From VRUE01 sp963699225 (lineage in GTDB: Bacteria > Actinomycetota > Thermoleophilia > Solirubrobacterales > 70-9), in NCBI GenBank assembly GCA_963699225.1, contig OY969423.1, positions 496,001 to 560,000 of the forward strand: a DNA stretch of 64,000 nucleotides, given 5' to 3'. Numbering within the stretch: position 1 is the stretch's first letter; each line of letters opens with the position of its first letter. A program made the translations under genes and the position numbers. The notes beneath the pieces were generated by a model. That model did not search any database and was not told the DNA's origin. It saw only the letters and a program-made list of their open reading frames with translations. This document shows positions 1-7,867 of the stretch, in pieces.

Positions 1-398
1 AGGCGGATCAAGAGGCCGAAGAAGAGGAGGCCGCGCCAGTAGAAGACGAAGGCAAAGAAGCGCCGGCGAATAAAGAAGCGCCTGCACCAAAGCCCAAAGC
101 TTCCGCAACGGGCCCGGGGGGGACGCTGCAGCTGGCTGCCTCGGAAAGCGCTCTCGCCTTCGACAAGACGAGCCTGACCAGCAAGCCAGGCAAAGTCACG
201 ATTGATTTCGACAATCCCTCGGCGCTTGAACACAACGTGGCGATCGAGCAGAACGGCAAAGAAATCGCCATCTCCGAAACGCTTGCCAAAGGCAAAACGT
301 CGGTCAGCGCCGATCTCGCTCCAGGCACCTACACCTATCTCTGCACGATCCCGGGGCATGCCGAAGCAGGGATGGAAGGAACGCTCGTAGTCAAGTAG
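1..398 (+). CDS. Cupredoxin (plastocyanin-like copper protein), 5' end outside window
   Basis: Only the last 131 codons are present; the frame is open from base 3 to the TAG at 396-398. A linker rich in Glu, Lys, Ala and Pro leads into a domain of about 90 residues that ends like plastocyanins. The type 1 copper ligands are all visible in the right order: His in SALEHNVAI (codon at 231), Cys in YLCTIPGH (codon 342), the His of that motif (357) and Met in AEAGMEG (372). Such proteins are exported single-electron carriers; a signal peptide or lipobox would lie upstream and cannot be checked. Its redox partner is not in the window. The next gene, miaB, begins 4 nt later but is functionally unrelated. 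Confidence 0.85.
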   Translation, partial: ADQEAEEEEAAPVEDEGKEAPANKEAPAPKPKASATGPGGTLQLAASESALAFDKTSLTSKPGKVTIDFDNPSALEHNVAIEQNGKEIAISETLAKGKTSVSADLAPGTYTYLCTIPGHAEAGMEGTLVVK

Positions 399-402
399 CG
401 AA

Positions 403-1761
403 TTGGTCCGTGTGGGCGCTAACCTCGAACGCATGAGGAGCGGCAAGCGGTACCACGTCACCACGTTCGGCTGTCAGATGAACGTGCACGACTCCGAGCG
501 GATGCGCGGGATGCTCAGCTCGCTCGGCTACGAGGAGGCAGAGGCGCCCGATGACGCGGACCTGATCCTCTTCAACACCTGCTCGATCCGCGAGTCGGCG
601 GACAATCGCTTCATCGCCCGCCTCGGTGAGGCGAAGCGGCTGAAGAACGAAGATCCCGATCGGATCGTGGGGGTGGGCGGATGCTGGGCGCAGTCGGTCA
701 AGGACGAGGTCTTCCAGCGCTTTCCGTTCGTCGACGTCGCTTTCGGCCCCGGTCAGATCCACAAGTTGGCCGAGTTCCTCAACTCCGACTCGCTCAGCGC
801 TCAGGGCTACTTCGAGTTTGAGGACTTCTCCGGCCACCTGCCAACCCGTCGGGTGCGCGAGTTCCAGGGCTGGTTGCAGGTTTCCCAGGGCTGTAACTGC
901 AACTGCGCCTACTGCATCGTCCCCTCGACCCGGGGGCGCGAGGTCAGCCGCGACCCCGCCGAGCTCGTCGCCGAGGCCCGCGCTCTCGTTGCCGACGGCG
1001 TGCGCGAGGTGACCCTGCTCGGCCAGAACGTCAACAGCTACGGCCGCGACCTGCCCAAGCAGAGCCGGATCGGCTTTGCCGAGCTACTCGCTCTGGTCGA
1101 TGGGATCGATGGGGTCGAGCGCATTCGCTACACCAGCCCCCATCCCAAGGACATGAAGGAGGACGTGATCCGCGCCCACGCCGATCTCGCCTCGGTCTGC
1201 GAGCACATCCACCTGCCGCTGCAGTCGGGCTCGAGCGCGATCCTCAAGCGCATGCGCCGTACCTACGATCGCCAGCGCTACATGGACCGCGTCTCGCTGA
1301 TCCGCGAGCACGTTCCCGACTGCGCGATCACCACCGACATCATCGTCGGCTTCCCGGGCGAGAGCGAGGCCGATTTCGAGCAGACTCTGGAAGTGGTCGA
1401 CGAGGTCGGCTACGACAGTGCTTTCACATTCATCTTCTCGCCACGGCGCGAAACCGAGGCGGCGGAGCTCGGCGATCAGATCCCGCACCCGGTCAAGGTC
1501 GAGCGGATGGAGCGGCTGGTCGAGCTGGTCCAGCGACGAGCGACCGAACGGGCGCAGCGATTCGTCGGTCGTGAGGTCGAGGTGATGGTCGAAGGCACCA
1601 GCCGCACCGACGAGACGCGCCTGCGCGGGCGCAGCAGGCATAACAAGGCGGTCAACTTCGAGGGCACAGCCACGCCTGGTGAGCTGGTCGAGGTCGAGAT
1701 CACCGCCGCAACCTCTCAGACCCTTAGCGGGACCGAGAGGCTGCTCAGCCGCGCCCTCTGA
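403..1761 (+). CDS. miaB: tRNA-2-methylthio-N6-(dimethylallyl)adenosine synthase MiaB
   Basis: Radical SAM methylthiotransferase that converts i6A37 to ms2i6A37 in tRNA, acting after MiaA, which is the next gene. The N-terminal UPF0004 domain has its three cluster cysteines (Cys24 in TFGCQMN, Cys60 in FNTCSIRE, Cys94 in VGGCWAQ). The radical SAM CxxxCxxC is Cys164, Cys168 and Cys171; an additional Cys166 sits inside the motif. A C-terminal TRAM-like segment begins near residue 375. The 452 residues are normal for the family. The TTG at 403 is 4 nt after the previous stop; GTG 412 and ATG 433 are equally possible starts, since no clear Shine-Dalgarno sequence distinguishes them and the conserved region begins just after ATG 433. 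Confidence 0.95.
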   Translation: MVRVGANLERMRSGKRYHVTTFGCQMNVHDSERMRGMLSSLGYEEAEAPDDADLILFNTCSIRESADNRFIARLGEAKRLKNEDPDRIVGVGGCWAQSVKDEVFQRFPFVDVAFGPGQIHKLAEFLNSDSLSAQGYFEFEDFSGHLPTRRVREFQGWLQVSQGCNCNCAYCIVPSTRGREVSRDPAELVAEARALVADGVREVTLLGQNVNSYGRDLPKQSRIGFAELLALVDGIDGVERIRYTSPHPKDMKEDVIRAHADLASVCEHIHLPLQSGSSAILKRMRRTYDRQRYMDRVSLIREHVPDCAITTDIIVGFPGESEADFEQTLEVVDEVGYDSAFTFIFSPRRETEAAELGDQIPHPVKVERMERLVELVQRRATERAQRFVGREVEVMVEGTSRTDETRLRGRSRHNKAVNFEGTATPGELVEVEITAATSQTLSGTERLLSRAL

Positions 1762-1763
1762 CA

Positions 1764-2501
1764 GTGCACGTCATTGCAATCTTCGGCCCCACCGGCGTGG
1801 GCAAGACGGGGGTGGCGATCGAGCTCGCGGAGCTGTTGCGAAAGCGGGGCGAGGACCCGGTGGCGATCTCCTGCGACGCGCTGCAGGTCTACGAAGGGCT
1901 CTCGGTGCTCACCGGCGTCGCGTCAGTTGAGGAGCAGGCCCGCCTCGAGCACAGGCTCGTTGGGTTCGTGCCGGTGACCGAGCGGTTCAACGTGGGGGAT
2001 TACATGCCGCTTGCTCACGGGGAGATCGATCGGGCGCTTGCGGCAGAGGAAAGGCCGATCGTGGTGGGGGGGACAGGGCTCTATCTGCGGGCGGCGCTGG
2101 GGGAGCTGTCGCTGCTCAAGGTGCCGCCGGAATCTGAGGGTTCGGAGTTGTGGTCGCCTGAGACGCGGCATCCGACGGCCATCTTTGGCCTCAACATGGA
2201 GCGGGAGGCTCTGTATGAGCGGATCGATACACGCACGGAGGCGATCGTCGCGGCGGGGGCTCGAGACGAGGTCGAGCGCGCCGAGGAAGCCGGGCCGTCC
2301 CGCACGGCCCGCAAGGCACTTGGCTTCGACGAGGTGCTCAGCGGCGACTTGGCCCGAATGCAGCAGCGCTCGCGCAACTACGCTCGCCGCCAGCTCACCT
2401 GGATGCGCAAGGTCCCCAATCTTCGCTGGATTGAGCGAGGCGAGCGAGACGACGCCGGGATAGCAGCGGAGATCTGTGAGCAATTGCCAGAAGTCGCTTG
2501 A
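1764..2501 (+). CDS. miaA: tRNA dimethylallyltransferase MiaA, unusually short form
   Basis: Transfers dimethylallyl from DMAPP to A37 of tRNAs reading UNN codons, making the substrate of MiaB encoded just upstream (2 nt gap). Visible motifs are the P-loop GPTGVGKT near the N-terminus, ISCDALQVY (the usual DSxQxY region) and VVGGTGLYLRA. The protein has 245 residues against about 300 to 316 in most bacteria. The difference lies after GGTGLYLRA: the expected stretch with conserved DP, R and HPND-type residues that forms the helical insertion over the tRNA is largely missing, and the chain passes quickly to the C-terminal RNYARRQLTW motif. Start GTG at 1764 is set by proximity to the P-loop. 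Confidence 0.88.
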   Translation: MHVIAIFGPTGVGKTGVAIELAELLRKRGEDPVAISCDALQVYEGLSVLTGVASVEEQARLEHRLVGFVPVTERFNVGDYMPLAHGEIDRALAAEERPIVVGGTGLYLRAALGELSLLKVPPESEGSELWSPETRHPTAIFGLNMEREALYERIDTRTEAIVAAGARDEVERAEEAGPSRTARKALGFDEVLSGDLARMQQRSRNYARRQLTWMRKVPNLRWIERGERDDAGIAAEICEQLPEVA

Positions 2502-2522
2502 CCTTTTGAGAGACTGAGATCG

Positions 2523-3932
2523 ATGGCGGCGCGCTCGATCTCTGATCTGCCTGGACCGAGACGCCTGCCGCTGATCGGCAACGCCCACCAGGTGCGGCCC
2601 GACACCCTGCACCTAACCGCCGAGAAGTGGGCTCGCGAATACGGGCCGCTCTACCGCTTCGATATCGGCAGGCGCAAGATCATCGTCGTCGGCAACGCCG
2701 AGACGCTCAACTCTCTCTTGCGCGATCGCCCAGACGGGTTCCGGCGCTGGCGGGAGATCCTCCAGATCACCGAAGAAGTCGGCAAGGTCGGGGTCTTCGC
2801 CGCCGAGGGAGATGACTGGCGCCGCACCCGCAGACTCGCCGTCACCGCGCTCAACAGCAACCACCTGCAGCGCTATTTCGAGATCGTCAGCATCTGCACC
2901 GAGCGCCTCTACGGCAGGCTGCGCGCGGCCGCGGAGTCTGGCCAGGGCTTCGAGATCGGCCAGGCCCTCTCCGCCTTCACCGTCGACGTCACCTCAGCGC
3001 TCGCCTTCGGCCATGACCTGAACACGCTCGAGCGCGGTGACGATGCCCTGCAGGGACACCTGCACCACGTCTTCCACATGACCAACCGCCGCCTCTTCTT
3101 CTCGTTTCCGTACTGGCGCTACTTCAAGCTGCCCGCCGACCGCGCGCTCGATCGCTCGATGGAGGAGATCGAGAAGGCGGTGACGGGGTTCATGGAGGAG
3201 ACGAGGAAGCGAATCGCCGCCCAGCCCGAGCTGCGCGAGAAGCCGGAGAACTTCCTCGAGAGCATGATTGCTGCCCAGGAAACCGAGGGCGCCTTCAGCG
3301 ACGAGGAAATCATGGGCAACGTCTTCACCCTGCTGCTCGCCGGCGAGGACACCACCTCGCACTCGATGGCCTGGACGATCTGGTCCCTGGCTCAGCGCCC
3401 CGGGATCCAGGCGCAGTGGGCCGAGGAGGCGCGCGACGTCCTCGGCGAGCAGCCCATCGCCACCGAGTACGAGACGGTCGAGGGCTTTCGCTACGGCGAG
3501 GGCGTGTTGAGGGAGTCGATGCGGCTGACCCCGGTGGTTCCAATTACGGGCCTGGAGCCGCTGGTCGACACCGAGGTCGAGGGCGTTCAGATTTCTGCTG
3601 GCACGCGACTCTTCCTGCTGCACCGCTACGCGGGCCTGCAGAGCACCGTTCGTGCCGAGGAGTTCAAGCCGGAGCGCTGGCTGGAGAACGAGGAGGAGCT
3701 GCCGGTGCCCGACCAGAAATCGTTCCTGACCTTCGGCGCCGGACCGCGCTTTTGCCCCGGCCGCAACCTCGCCTTCCTCGAGGCGAAGACGGCGCTGGGG
3801 ATGATCGCTCGTAACTTCGAGATCGAGCTCGATCCCGCCGCACCCCCCGTCACCGAGCTGCTCGGCTTCACGATGAGCCCCAAGGGCCTGCGCGTGCGCC
3901 TGCGCGAGCGGACACCGGCGATCGCCGCCTAG
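2523..3932 (+). CDS. Cytochrome P450 monooxygenase
   Basis: Heme-thiolate monooxygenase of 469 residues. Visible hallmarks: the proline-rich start (LPGPRRLPLIGNAH), the I-helix oxygen-activation motif AGEDTTSH near residues 271-278, the K-helix ExxR in LRESMRL, and the heme loop FGAGPRFCPGRN with Cys411 as axial ligand. There is no membrane anchor and no fused reductase, so electrons must come from separate ferredoxin or flavodoxin partners, none of which is in the window. The substrate cannot be deduced. It sits between miaA and the dapF-like gene, two genes that are commonly close together in actinobacteria, so it looks inserted into that neighbourhood, although its codon use matches the neighbours. 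Confidence 0.93.
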   Translation: MAARSISDLPGPRRLPLIGNAHQVRPDTLHLTAEKWAREYGPLYRFDIGRRKIIVVGNAETLNSLLRDRPDGFRRWREILQITEEVGKVGVFAAEGDDWRRTRRLAVTALNSNHLQRYFEIVSICTERLYGRLRAAAESGQGFEIGQALSAFTVDVTSALAFGHDLNTLERGDDALQGHLHHVFHMTNRRLFFSFPYWRYFKLPADRALDRSMEEIEKAVTGFMEETRKRIAAQPELREKPENFLESMIAAQETEGAFSDEEIMGNVFTLLLAGEDTTSHSMAWTIWSLAQRPGIQAQWAEEARDVLGEQPIATEYETVEGFRYGEGVLRESMRLTPVVPITGLEPLVDTEVEGVQISAGTRLFLLHRYAGLQSTVRAEEFKPERWLENEEELPVPDQKSFLTFGAGPRFCPGRNLAFLEAKTALGMIARNFEIELDPAAPPVTELLGFTMSPKGLRVRLRERTPAIAA

Positions 3933-3935
3933 CTA

Positions 3936-3941
3936 TAAGTT
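3936..3941 (+). promoter_or_regulatory. -10-like TAAGTT for leaderless dapF-like gene
   Basis: TAAGTT lies 6 nt before the GTG at 3948, the spacing expected if transcription starts at the initiation codon. No Shine-Dalgarno sequence is present. Chance occurrence cannot be excluded for this single site. Confidence 0.45.
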
Positions 3942-3947
3942 CGCCGC

Positions 3948-4793
3948 GTGCGATTCGAGAAGTGGCAAGCGCTGGGCAACGACTACCTGATCGTCGAGGC
4001 AGGGGAGCTTCCCTGGGGGCTGACGGCGGCGCGGGTAAGGCTGATCTGCGACCCGCACTTCGGCATCGGCTCGGACGGCGTGCTGTTGCTTTCGCGCAAC
4101 GAGGACCCCGCTTACGTCGCCCAACTGCGGATCTTCAACCCTGACGGCTCCGAGGCGGAGCTCTCCGGCAACGGCGCACGGGAGGCGATTCTCTACCTGC
4201 GCCGGCATGACTGGACCAGCGAGGACACCTTCTCGATCCTCACCGCCGCGGGACCGGTGACGCCGACGATCACCTCGGAGCGGACCTGTTCGGTGGAGAT
4301 GGGGCGGGCCAGCACCGTGTCGAAGGACTTTCCCTCCGGTGATGCCGACGGGCGCGGCACGGTCGAGAGCGCCGGGCGCGAGTGGGATTTCCAGCACGTC
4401 TCGATTGGCAACCCGCAGTGCGCGATCGTGGTCAGTGAGGAGCTGGAGGAGCTCGATCTCGGCACGATCGGGCCTGGGATCGAAGGTAATGAGCTCTTCC
4501 CGAACCGCACCAACGTCTCCTTCCTGCGCATCGAGGGCAGCCGGGTGCGGGCGCGGATCTTCGAGCGCGGTGTGGGGGAGACGCTCTCCTCGGGCACGGG
4601 CGCCAGCGGCGCTGCGGTCACGGCCTTTCTCGGTGGCGCCCCAAGCCCGATCACGGTCGAGCTCGATGGGGGTGAGCTCGTGGTTGAGATCTCCGATGAT
4701 CTCGATGTCACCCTGAGCGGCTGGGCCGAGCAGATCTGCGCCGGCGAGCTCTCAGTCGAGCTGCTGAGCGCACTCGCCGGGCTGGACGGCTAG
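3948..4793 (+). CDS. dapF: Diaminopimelate epimerase (DapF) homologue lacking both catalytic cysteines
   Basis: Full-length member (281 residues) of the DapF fold family, which interconverts LL- and meso-diaminopimelate for lysine and peptidoglycan. The substrate-binding signature is intact: GNDY near residue 11, NPDGSE, IGNPQC, PNRTN and ERGVGET. However, the two catalytic cysteines are replaced. The motif normally xCGNGAR reads LSGNGAR with Ser73 (TCC at 4164), and ACGTGA reads SSGTGA with Ser215 (TCG at 4590). Cysteine thiols at both places are the general acid and base in known DapF enzymes. The gene is intact and followed 12 nt later by a DapL-type aminotransferase, which keeps the DAP link plausible. 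Either a weak serine enzyme, a different reaction, or a binding protein. Family membership is sure, activity is not. Confidence 0.8.
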   Translation: MRFEKWQALGNDYLIVEAGELPWGLTAARVRLICDPHFGIGSDGVLLLSRNEDPAYVAQLRIFNPDGSEAELSGNGAREAILYLRRHDWTSEDTFSILTAAGPVTPTITSERTCSVEMGRASTVSKDFPSGDADGRGTVESAGREWDFQHVSIGNPQCAIVVSEELEELDLGTIGPGIEGNELFPNRTNVSFLRIEGSRVRARIFERGVGETLSSGTGASGAAVTAFLGGAPSPITVELDGGELVVEISDDLDVTLSGWAEQICAGELSVELLSALAGLDG

Positions 4794-4805
4794 ATTTCCG
4801 CGCCG

Positions 4806-5975
4806 ATGGCGATCTCGGACCCGTCCAAGCGGCTGGAGGCAATGCCTCCTTACAAGTTCCAGGAACTGGAGCGGACGATCGCCGACAAGCGGGCCGCCGG
4901 CATCGACGTGATCAGCCTCGGCATCGGCGACCCCGACGAACCGACCTACCCGCACATCGTCTCGGCGATGCAGGAGGCGGTGGCCGAGCCGGGCAACCAG
5001 CAGTACCCGAGCAATCGCGGTCGCGAGGAGTTCCGGGGGGCCTTCGCCGATTTCTATGACCGCCGCTTCGGGGTCGAGATCGACCCGGAAAGCGAGGTGA
5101 TCCCCGCGATCGGTGCCAAGGAGTGCGTCTACAACCTCTGCTTCGCCTTCCTCGACCCCGGTGACGTGGCACTCGCCTCCGACCCCGGCTACCCGGTCTA
5201 CACCGGCGGCCCGATCCTCGCCGGGGCGAAGGCCGAGCTGCTGCCCCTGGTGCCCGAGCTGGGCTTCGCACCCGACCTCACGGCGATTCCCGCCGAGGTG
5301 GCGGCGAAGGCGCGGCTGATGTTCATCAACTTCCCCAACAACCCGACTGGCGCCGTGGTGCCCGAGGGCTTCTTCGAGATGGTCGTCTCCTTCGCTCGCG
5401 AGCACGAGATCCTCGTCGTCCACGACAACGCCTACTCGGAGACGACCTACGACGGCTACGTCGCACCCAGCTTCCTTGCCACGCCCGGCGCCAAGGAGGT
5501 CGGGGTCGAGGTCTTCTCACTCTCCAAGGGCTTCAACATGACCGGCTGGCGCTGCGCCGCGATCCTCGGCAACGCCGAGGCGGTGCAGACCTACTGGCGG
5601 CTGAAGACCAACGTCGACTCGGGCCTCTTCGAGGCCGTGCAGATAGCCGGTGCCGCCGCCCTGCAGGGCCCGAGTGGCCCGCTGGAGCGGATGAATGAGA
5701 CCTACACCCGGCGCCGTGACCTCGTCGTCAACGCCCTGCGCGAGATCGGCGTCGAGGTCAGCGCGCCGAAGGGGACGATCTACGTTTGGGCGCCAGTACC
5801 CGAGGGCCACACCTCGACCTCTTTCGCCGAGCTGGTGCTCGAGGACGCCGCAGTCGTCGTTTCGCCTGGCTCGATGTACGGTCCCAGCGGCGAGGGCTTC
5901 TTCCGCATCTCCCTCACAACGCCCGACGACCGCATCTCAGAGGCGGTTGAGCGGACGCGTAAATACCTCAGCTAG
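4806..5975 (+). CDS. dapL: LL-diaminopimelate aminotransferase-type class I/II aminotransferase
   Basis: PLP enzyme of fold type I, 389 residues. It starts with the small-domain SLGIGDPDEPTYPHI region, contains the NFPNNPTGAV motif, and has the PLP lysine Lys241 in SLSKGFNMTGWR, followed by the phosphate-binding region. The pattern (including PKGTIYVWAPVPEG near the C-terminus and FRISLTTPDDRI at the end) is that of DapL, which converts tetrahydrodipicolinate directly to LL-DAP using glutamate. Adjacent to the dapF-like gene, this points to the aminotransferase branch of lysine/DAP synthesis. Other subgroup I aminotransferases share much of this signature, so substrate is an inference. TAGATT, made partly from the dapF stop codon, lies 9 nt before the ATG. 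Confidence 0.78.
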   Translation: MAISDPSKRLEAMPPYKFQELERTIADKRAAGIDVISLGIGDPDEPTYPHIVSAMQEAVAEPGNQQYPSNRGREEFRGAFADFYDRRFGVEIDPESEVIPAIGAKECVYNLCFAFLDPGDVALASDPGYPVYTGGPILAGAKAELLPLVPELGFAPDLTAIPAEVAAKARLMFINFPNNPTGAVVPEGFFEMVVSFAREHEILVVHDNAYSETTYDGYVAPSFLATPGAKEVGVEVFSLSKGFNMTGWRCAAILGNAEAVQTYWRLKTNVDSGLFEAVQIAGAAALQGPSGPLERMNETYTRRRDLVVNALREIGVEVSAPKGTIYVWAPVPEGHTSTSFAELVLEDAAVVVSPGSMYGPSGEGFFRISLTTPDDRISEAVERTRKYLS

Positions 5976-6816
5976 CGGCCGCCTCGCGCTCGGCGCGCTT
6001 CGTCCAGTACCGATCGAGGCCACGCCACTGGTACTGCGGTGGCACGCACTGGATCAGCTCCTCGGCGGCCTCCGTGGTCTCGCTGGCGGCGACTACGCGC
6101 TCGCGGTGGCGGCGCTCGTAGTCCTGCTCCGATAGCTCTCGGGCGAGGTTGGCCTCCTCGCGCAGGCGCTGGCGCACCAGCTCGAGGTGCTCGATTGGCT
6201 CCTCGATCGCGCCAAAGTGGGTGACAGCGAGGCGCTCGGGGCGCCATGACTCGACCAGGTTGATCGACTCGAGCCAAGTCTCGATGTCGATGTCAGGTGG
6301 GGGAGTGGGGGGCACGACCAGGTCGACGCCGGGGATGCGAACCGCGGCGACGTCGCCGACGAAGGCGGTGCCGCTCTCCTCGTGGAGGTAGCAGACGTGA
6401 TGGGAGGCGTGGCCGGGCGTGTAGGCGACCCGCATCCCCAACACGTCCTCGCCGCCGGCAAGCGGCCTCACGTTGCCCTCGGGCACCGGTACGATCTCGC
6501 CCCAGAGGCGCTCCATCTGATCGCCATAGAGCCGCTCAGCGCTGGCCAGCAACTTCGAGGGGTCGACCAGGTGACGGGCGCCCCGTTCGTGCACATAGAC
6601 CTCGAGCTCAGGCCAGCGCCGCACCAGGGCACCGGTCGCCGCGGCGTGATCGAGATGAATGTGGGTGAGGACGATCGCGCGCGGTTGCTCGTCGCCCAGC
6701 GCCTCCAGCAGCGTCTCCATCGAAGACTCTGGGCCGGGGTCCACAAGGGCGCCGTCGAGCTCCCAGCAGCCGATCACGTGCGGCCGCCCCAAGTGCATGA
6801 CGTCGATTACCCGCAT
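5968..6816 (-). CDS. MBL-fold metallohydrolase
   Basis: Metallo-beta-lactamase fold hydrolase of 282 residues with the dinuclear metal motif THIHLDHAA, a later TPGHASHHVC histidine and FVGDVAAVR aspartate. The glyoxalase II-like order of motifs and the C-terminal helical region beginning around residue 200 fit the broad thioesterase/lactonase-like subgroup. The substrate is unknown. It converges on the aminotransferase gene with an 8 bp overlap of the two ends. The ATG at 6816 is preceded by TAGGCT with a 6 nt spacer, so a leaderless transcript is likely. Confidence 0.85.
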   Translation of the reverse strand: MRVIDVMHLGRPHVIGCWELDGALVDPGPESSMETLLEALGDEQPRAIVLTHIHLDHAAATGALVRRWPELEVYVHERGARHLVDPSKLLASAERLYGDQMERLWGEIVPVPEGNVRPLAGGEDVLGMRVAYTPGHASHHVCYLHEESGTAFVGDVAAVRIPGVDLVVPPTPPPDIDIETWLESINLVESWRPERLAVTHFGAIEEPIEHLELVRQRLREEANLARELSEQDYERRHRERVVAASETTEAAEELIQCVPPQYQWRGLDRYWTKRAEREAAAS

Positions 6817-6822
6817 CGCCGC

Positions 6823-6828
6823 AGCCTA
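6823..6828 (-). promoter_or_regulatory. -10 element TAGGCT, leaderless MBL-fold gene
   Basis: On the minus strand TAGGCT is followed by GCGGCG and then the ATG at 6816. The same hexamer and spacing precede ispG and hisF in this window. Confidence 0.6.
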
Positions 6829-6837
6829 AGGGAGCCT

Positions 6838-7833
6838 TCACGCAACCGGATCGGGAAAACGATCATCCGCTTCGAGCGTCTGCCGAATCCCCTCTTCCAT
6901 CCCGCGTGGCGCGTAGCCCAGCTCGCGGCCGGCCTTCTCGTAGCTGGCCCAGAAGGTGACGCCATCGGCGGAGGAGATCAGCTCGCGAAGGTTCGGCGGC
7001 TGTCCGGCAAGCTTGCCGACCAGCGGCCCGATCGGAGTCAGGGCCTTCATCAGCCCGGTAGGCAGATCTCGCTTGGGCGCCTTGCGGCCGCTGGCGCTGG
7101 CGATCGTCTCGATCGCCTCACGCATCGTCGTCGCCGGTCCGCTGATCACGTAGGTCTCGCCGACCTTGCCCTTGTCGAGGGCGAGGATGATGCCGGTGGC
7201 GATGTCTTCTACGTGGGAGAGGCAGATGCCGAGCTCGGGGAAGGGCAGCATGAAGAGGCGGCCGGCGAAGAATTCGCTCAACAGGTCGGCGATCTGAGAG
7301 GTGTCGCCCGGTCCGTAGACCCCGCCCGGCTGGACGATCACGCCGGGTAGGCCGTCCTCGGCCATCATCCGCTTGGCGATCCGGTGGCCCTCGAGCTTGG
7401 TCTCCTCGTAGTAGGAGGTGAACTCCTTGCCCGGGTGCTCGTAGCTCTCGTCGACCACCTTGCCGTGCGTGTTGCCGAAGATGCCGACGGTGGAGACGTA
7501 GACGACCTTGCCCACCTTGGCATCGAGCGCCGCTTGCAGCACGCGCTCGCTGCCGCGCACGTTGGCCTCGTACATCGCCGGGTGCTGCTTAGCCGGGATC
7601 CCGACCTCGTACATCGCCGCGGCGTGGATCAGGCCATCGCAGCCCTCCATGCCGGCGCGCAGGGCATTGGCATCGCTGAGATCGCCACTTACCAGCTCGC
7701 AGCCGAACTCCTTCAGCTTGCTCGCTTTCTCCGGGCTGCGGACGAGGCAGACGACCTCGTCGCCGCGGCCGCGCAGCTGGCGCACGACCTCGCCGCCGAT
7801 GAAGCCCGTTCCTCCCGTTACGAAGACCTTCAC
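6838..7833 (-). CDS. NAD-dependent epimerase/dehydratase (extended or atypical SDR)
   Basis: Rossmann-fold oxidoreductase of 331 residues. The GTG at 7833 is chosen because the nucleotide-binding motif TGGTGFIGGEVV follows within 5 residues; a longer reading reaching 8043 would run antisense through hflX and is not credible. The catalytic Tyr and Lys are in SYYEETKLEG, and VQPGGVYGPGD matches the substrate-side motif of the family. It resembles the HpnA-like and dihydroflavonol reductase-like branches, so a sugar-nucleotide or polyprenoid-related ketone or alcohol is a possible substrate; nothing nearby decides this. It is transcribed away from hflX, with only 34 bp between the two start codons. 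Confidence 0.85.
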   Translation of the reverse strand: MKVFVTGGTGFIGGEVVRQLRGRGDEVVCLVRSPEKASKLKEFGCELVSGDLSDANALRAGMEGCDGLIHAAAMYEVGIPAKQHPAMYEANVRGSERVLQAALDAKVGKVVYVSTVGIFGNTHGKVVDESYEHPGKEFTSYYEETKLEGHRIAKRMMAEDGLPGVIVQPGGVYGPGDTSQIADLLSEFFAGRLFMLPFPELGICLSHVEDIATGIILALDKGKVGETYVISGPATTMREAIETIASASGRKAPKRDLPTGLMKALTPIGPLVGKLAGQPPNLRELISSADGVTFWASYEKAGRELGYAPRGMEEGIRQTLEADDRFPDPVA

Positions 7834-7841
7834 GGCGGCTA

Positions 7842-7859
7842 AGACTAGCCACCTACAAT
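7842..7859. promoter_or_regulatory. Back-to-back -10 elements of the epimerase and hflX
   Basis: On the minus strand TAGTCT (7847 to 7842) lies 8 nt before the epimerase GTG at 7833. On the plus strand TACAAT (7854-7859) lies 8 nt before the hflX ATG at 7868. The hexamers are 6 bp apart, so each promoter's -35 region would lie inside the other gene's coding sequence. Confidence 0.5.
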
Positions 7860-7867
7860 CGAAAGAG

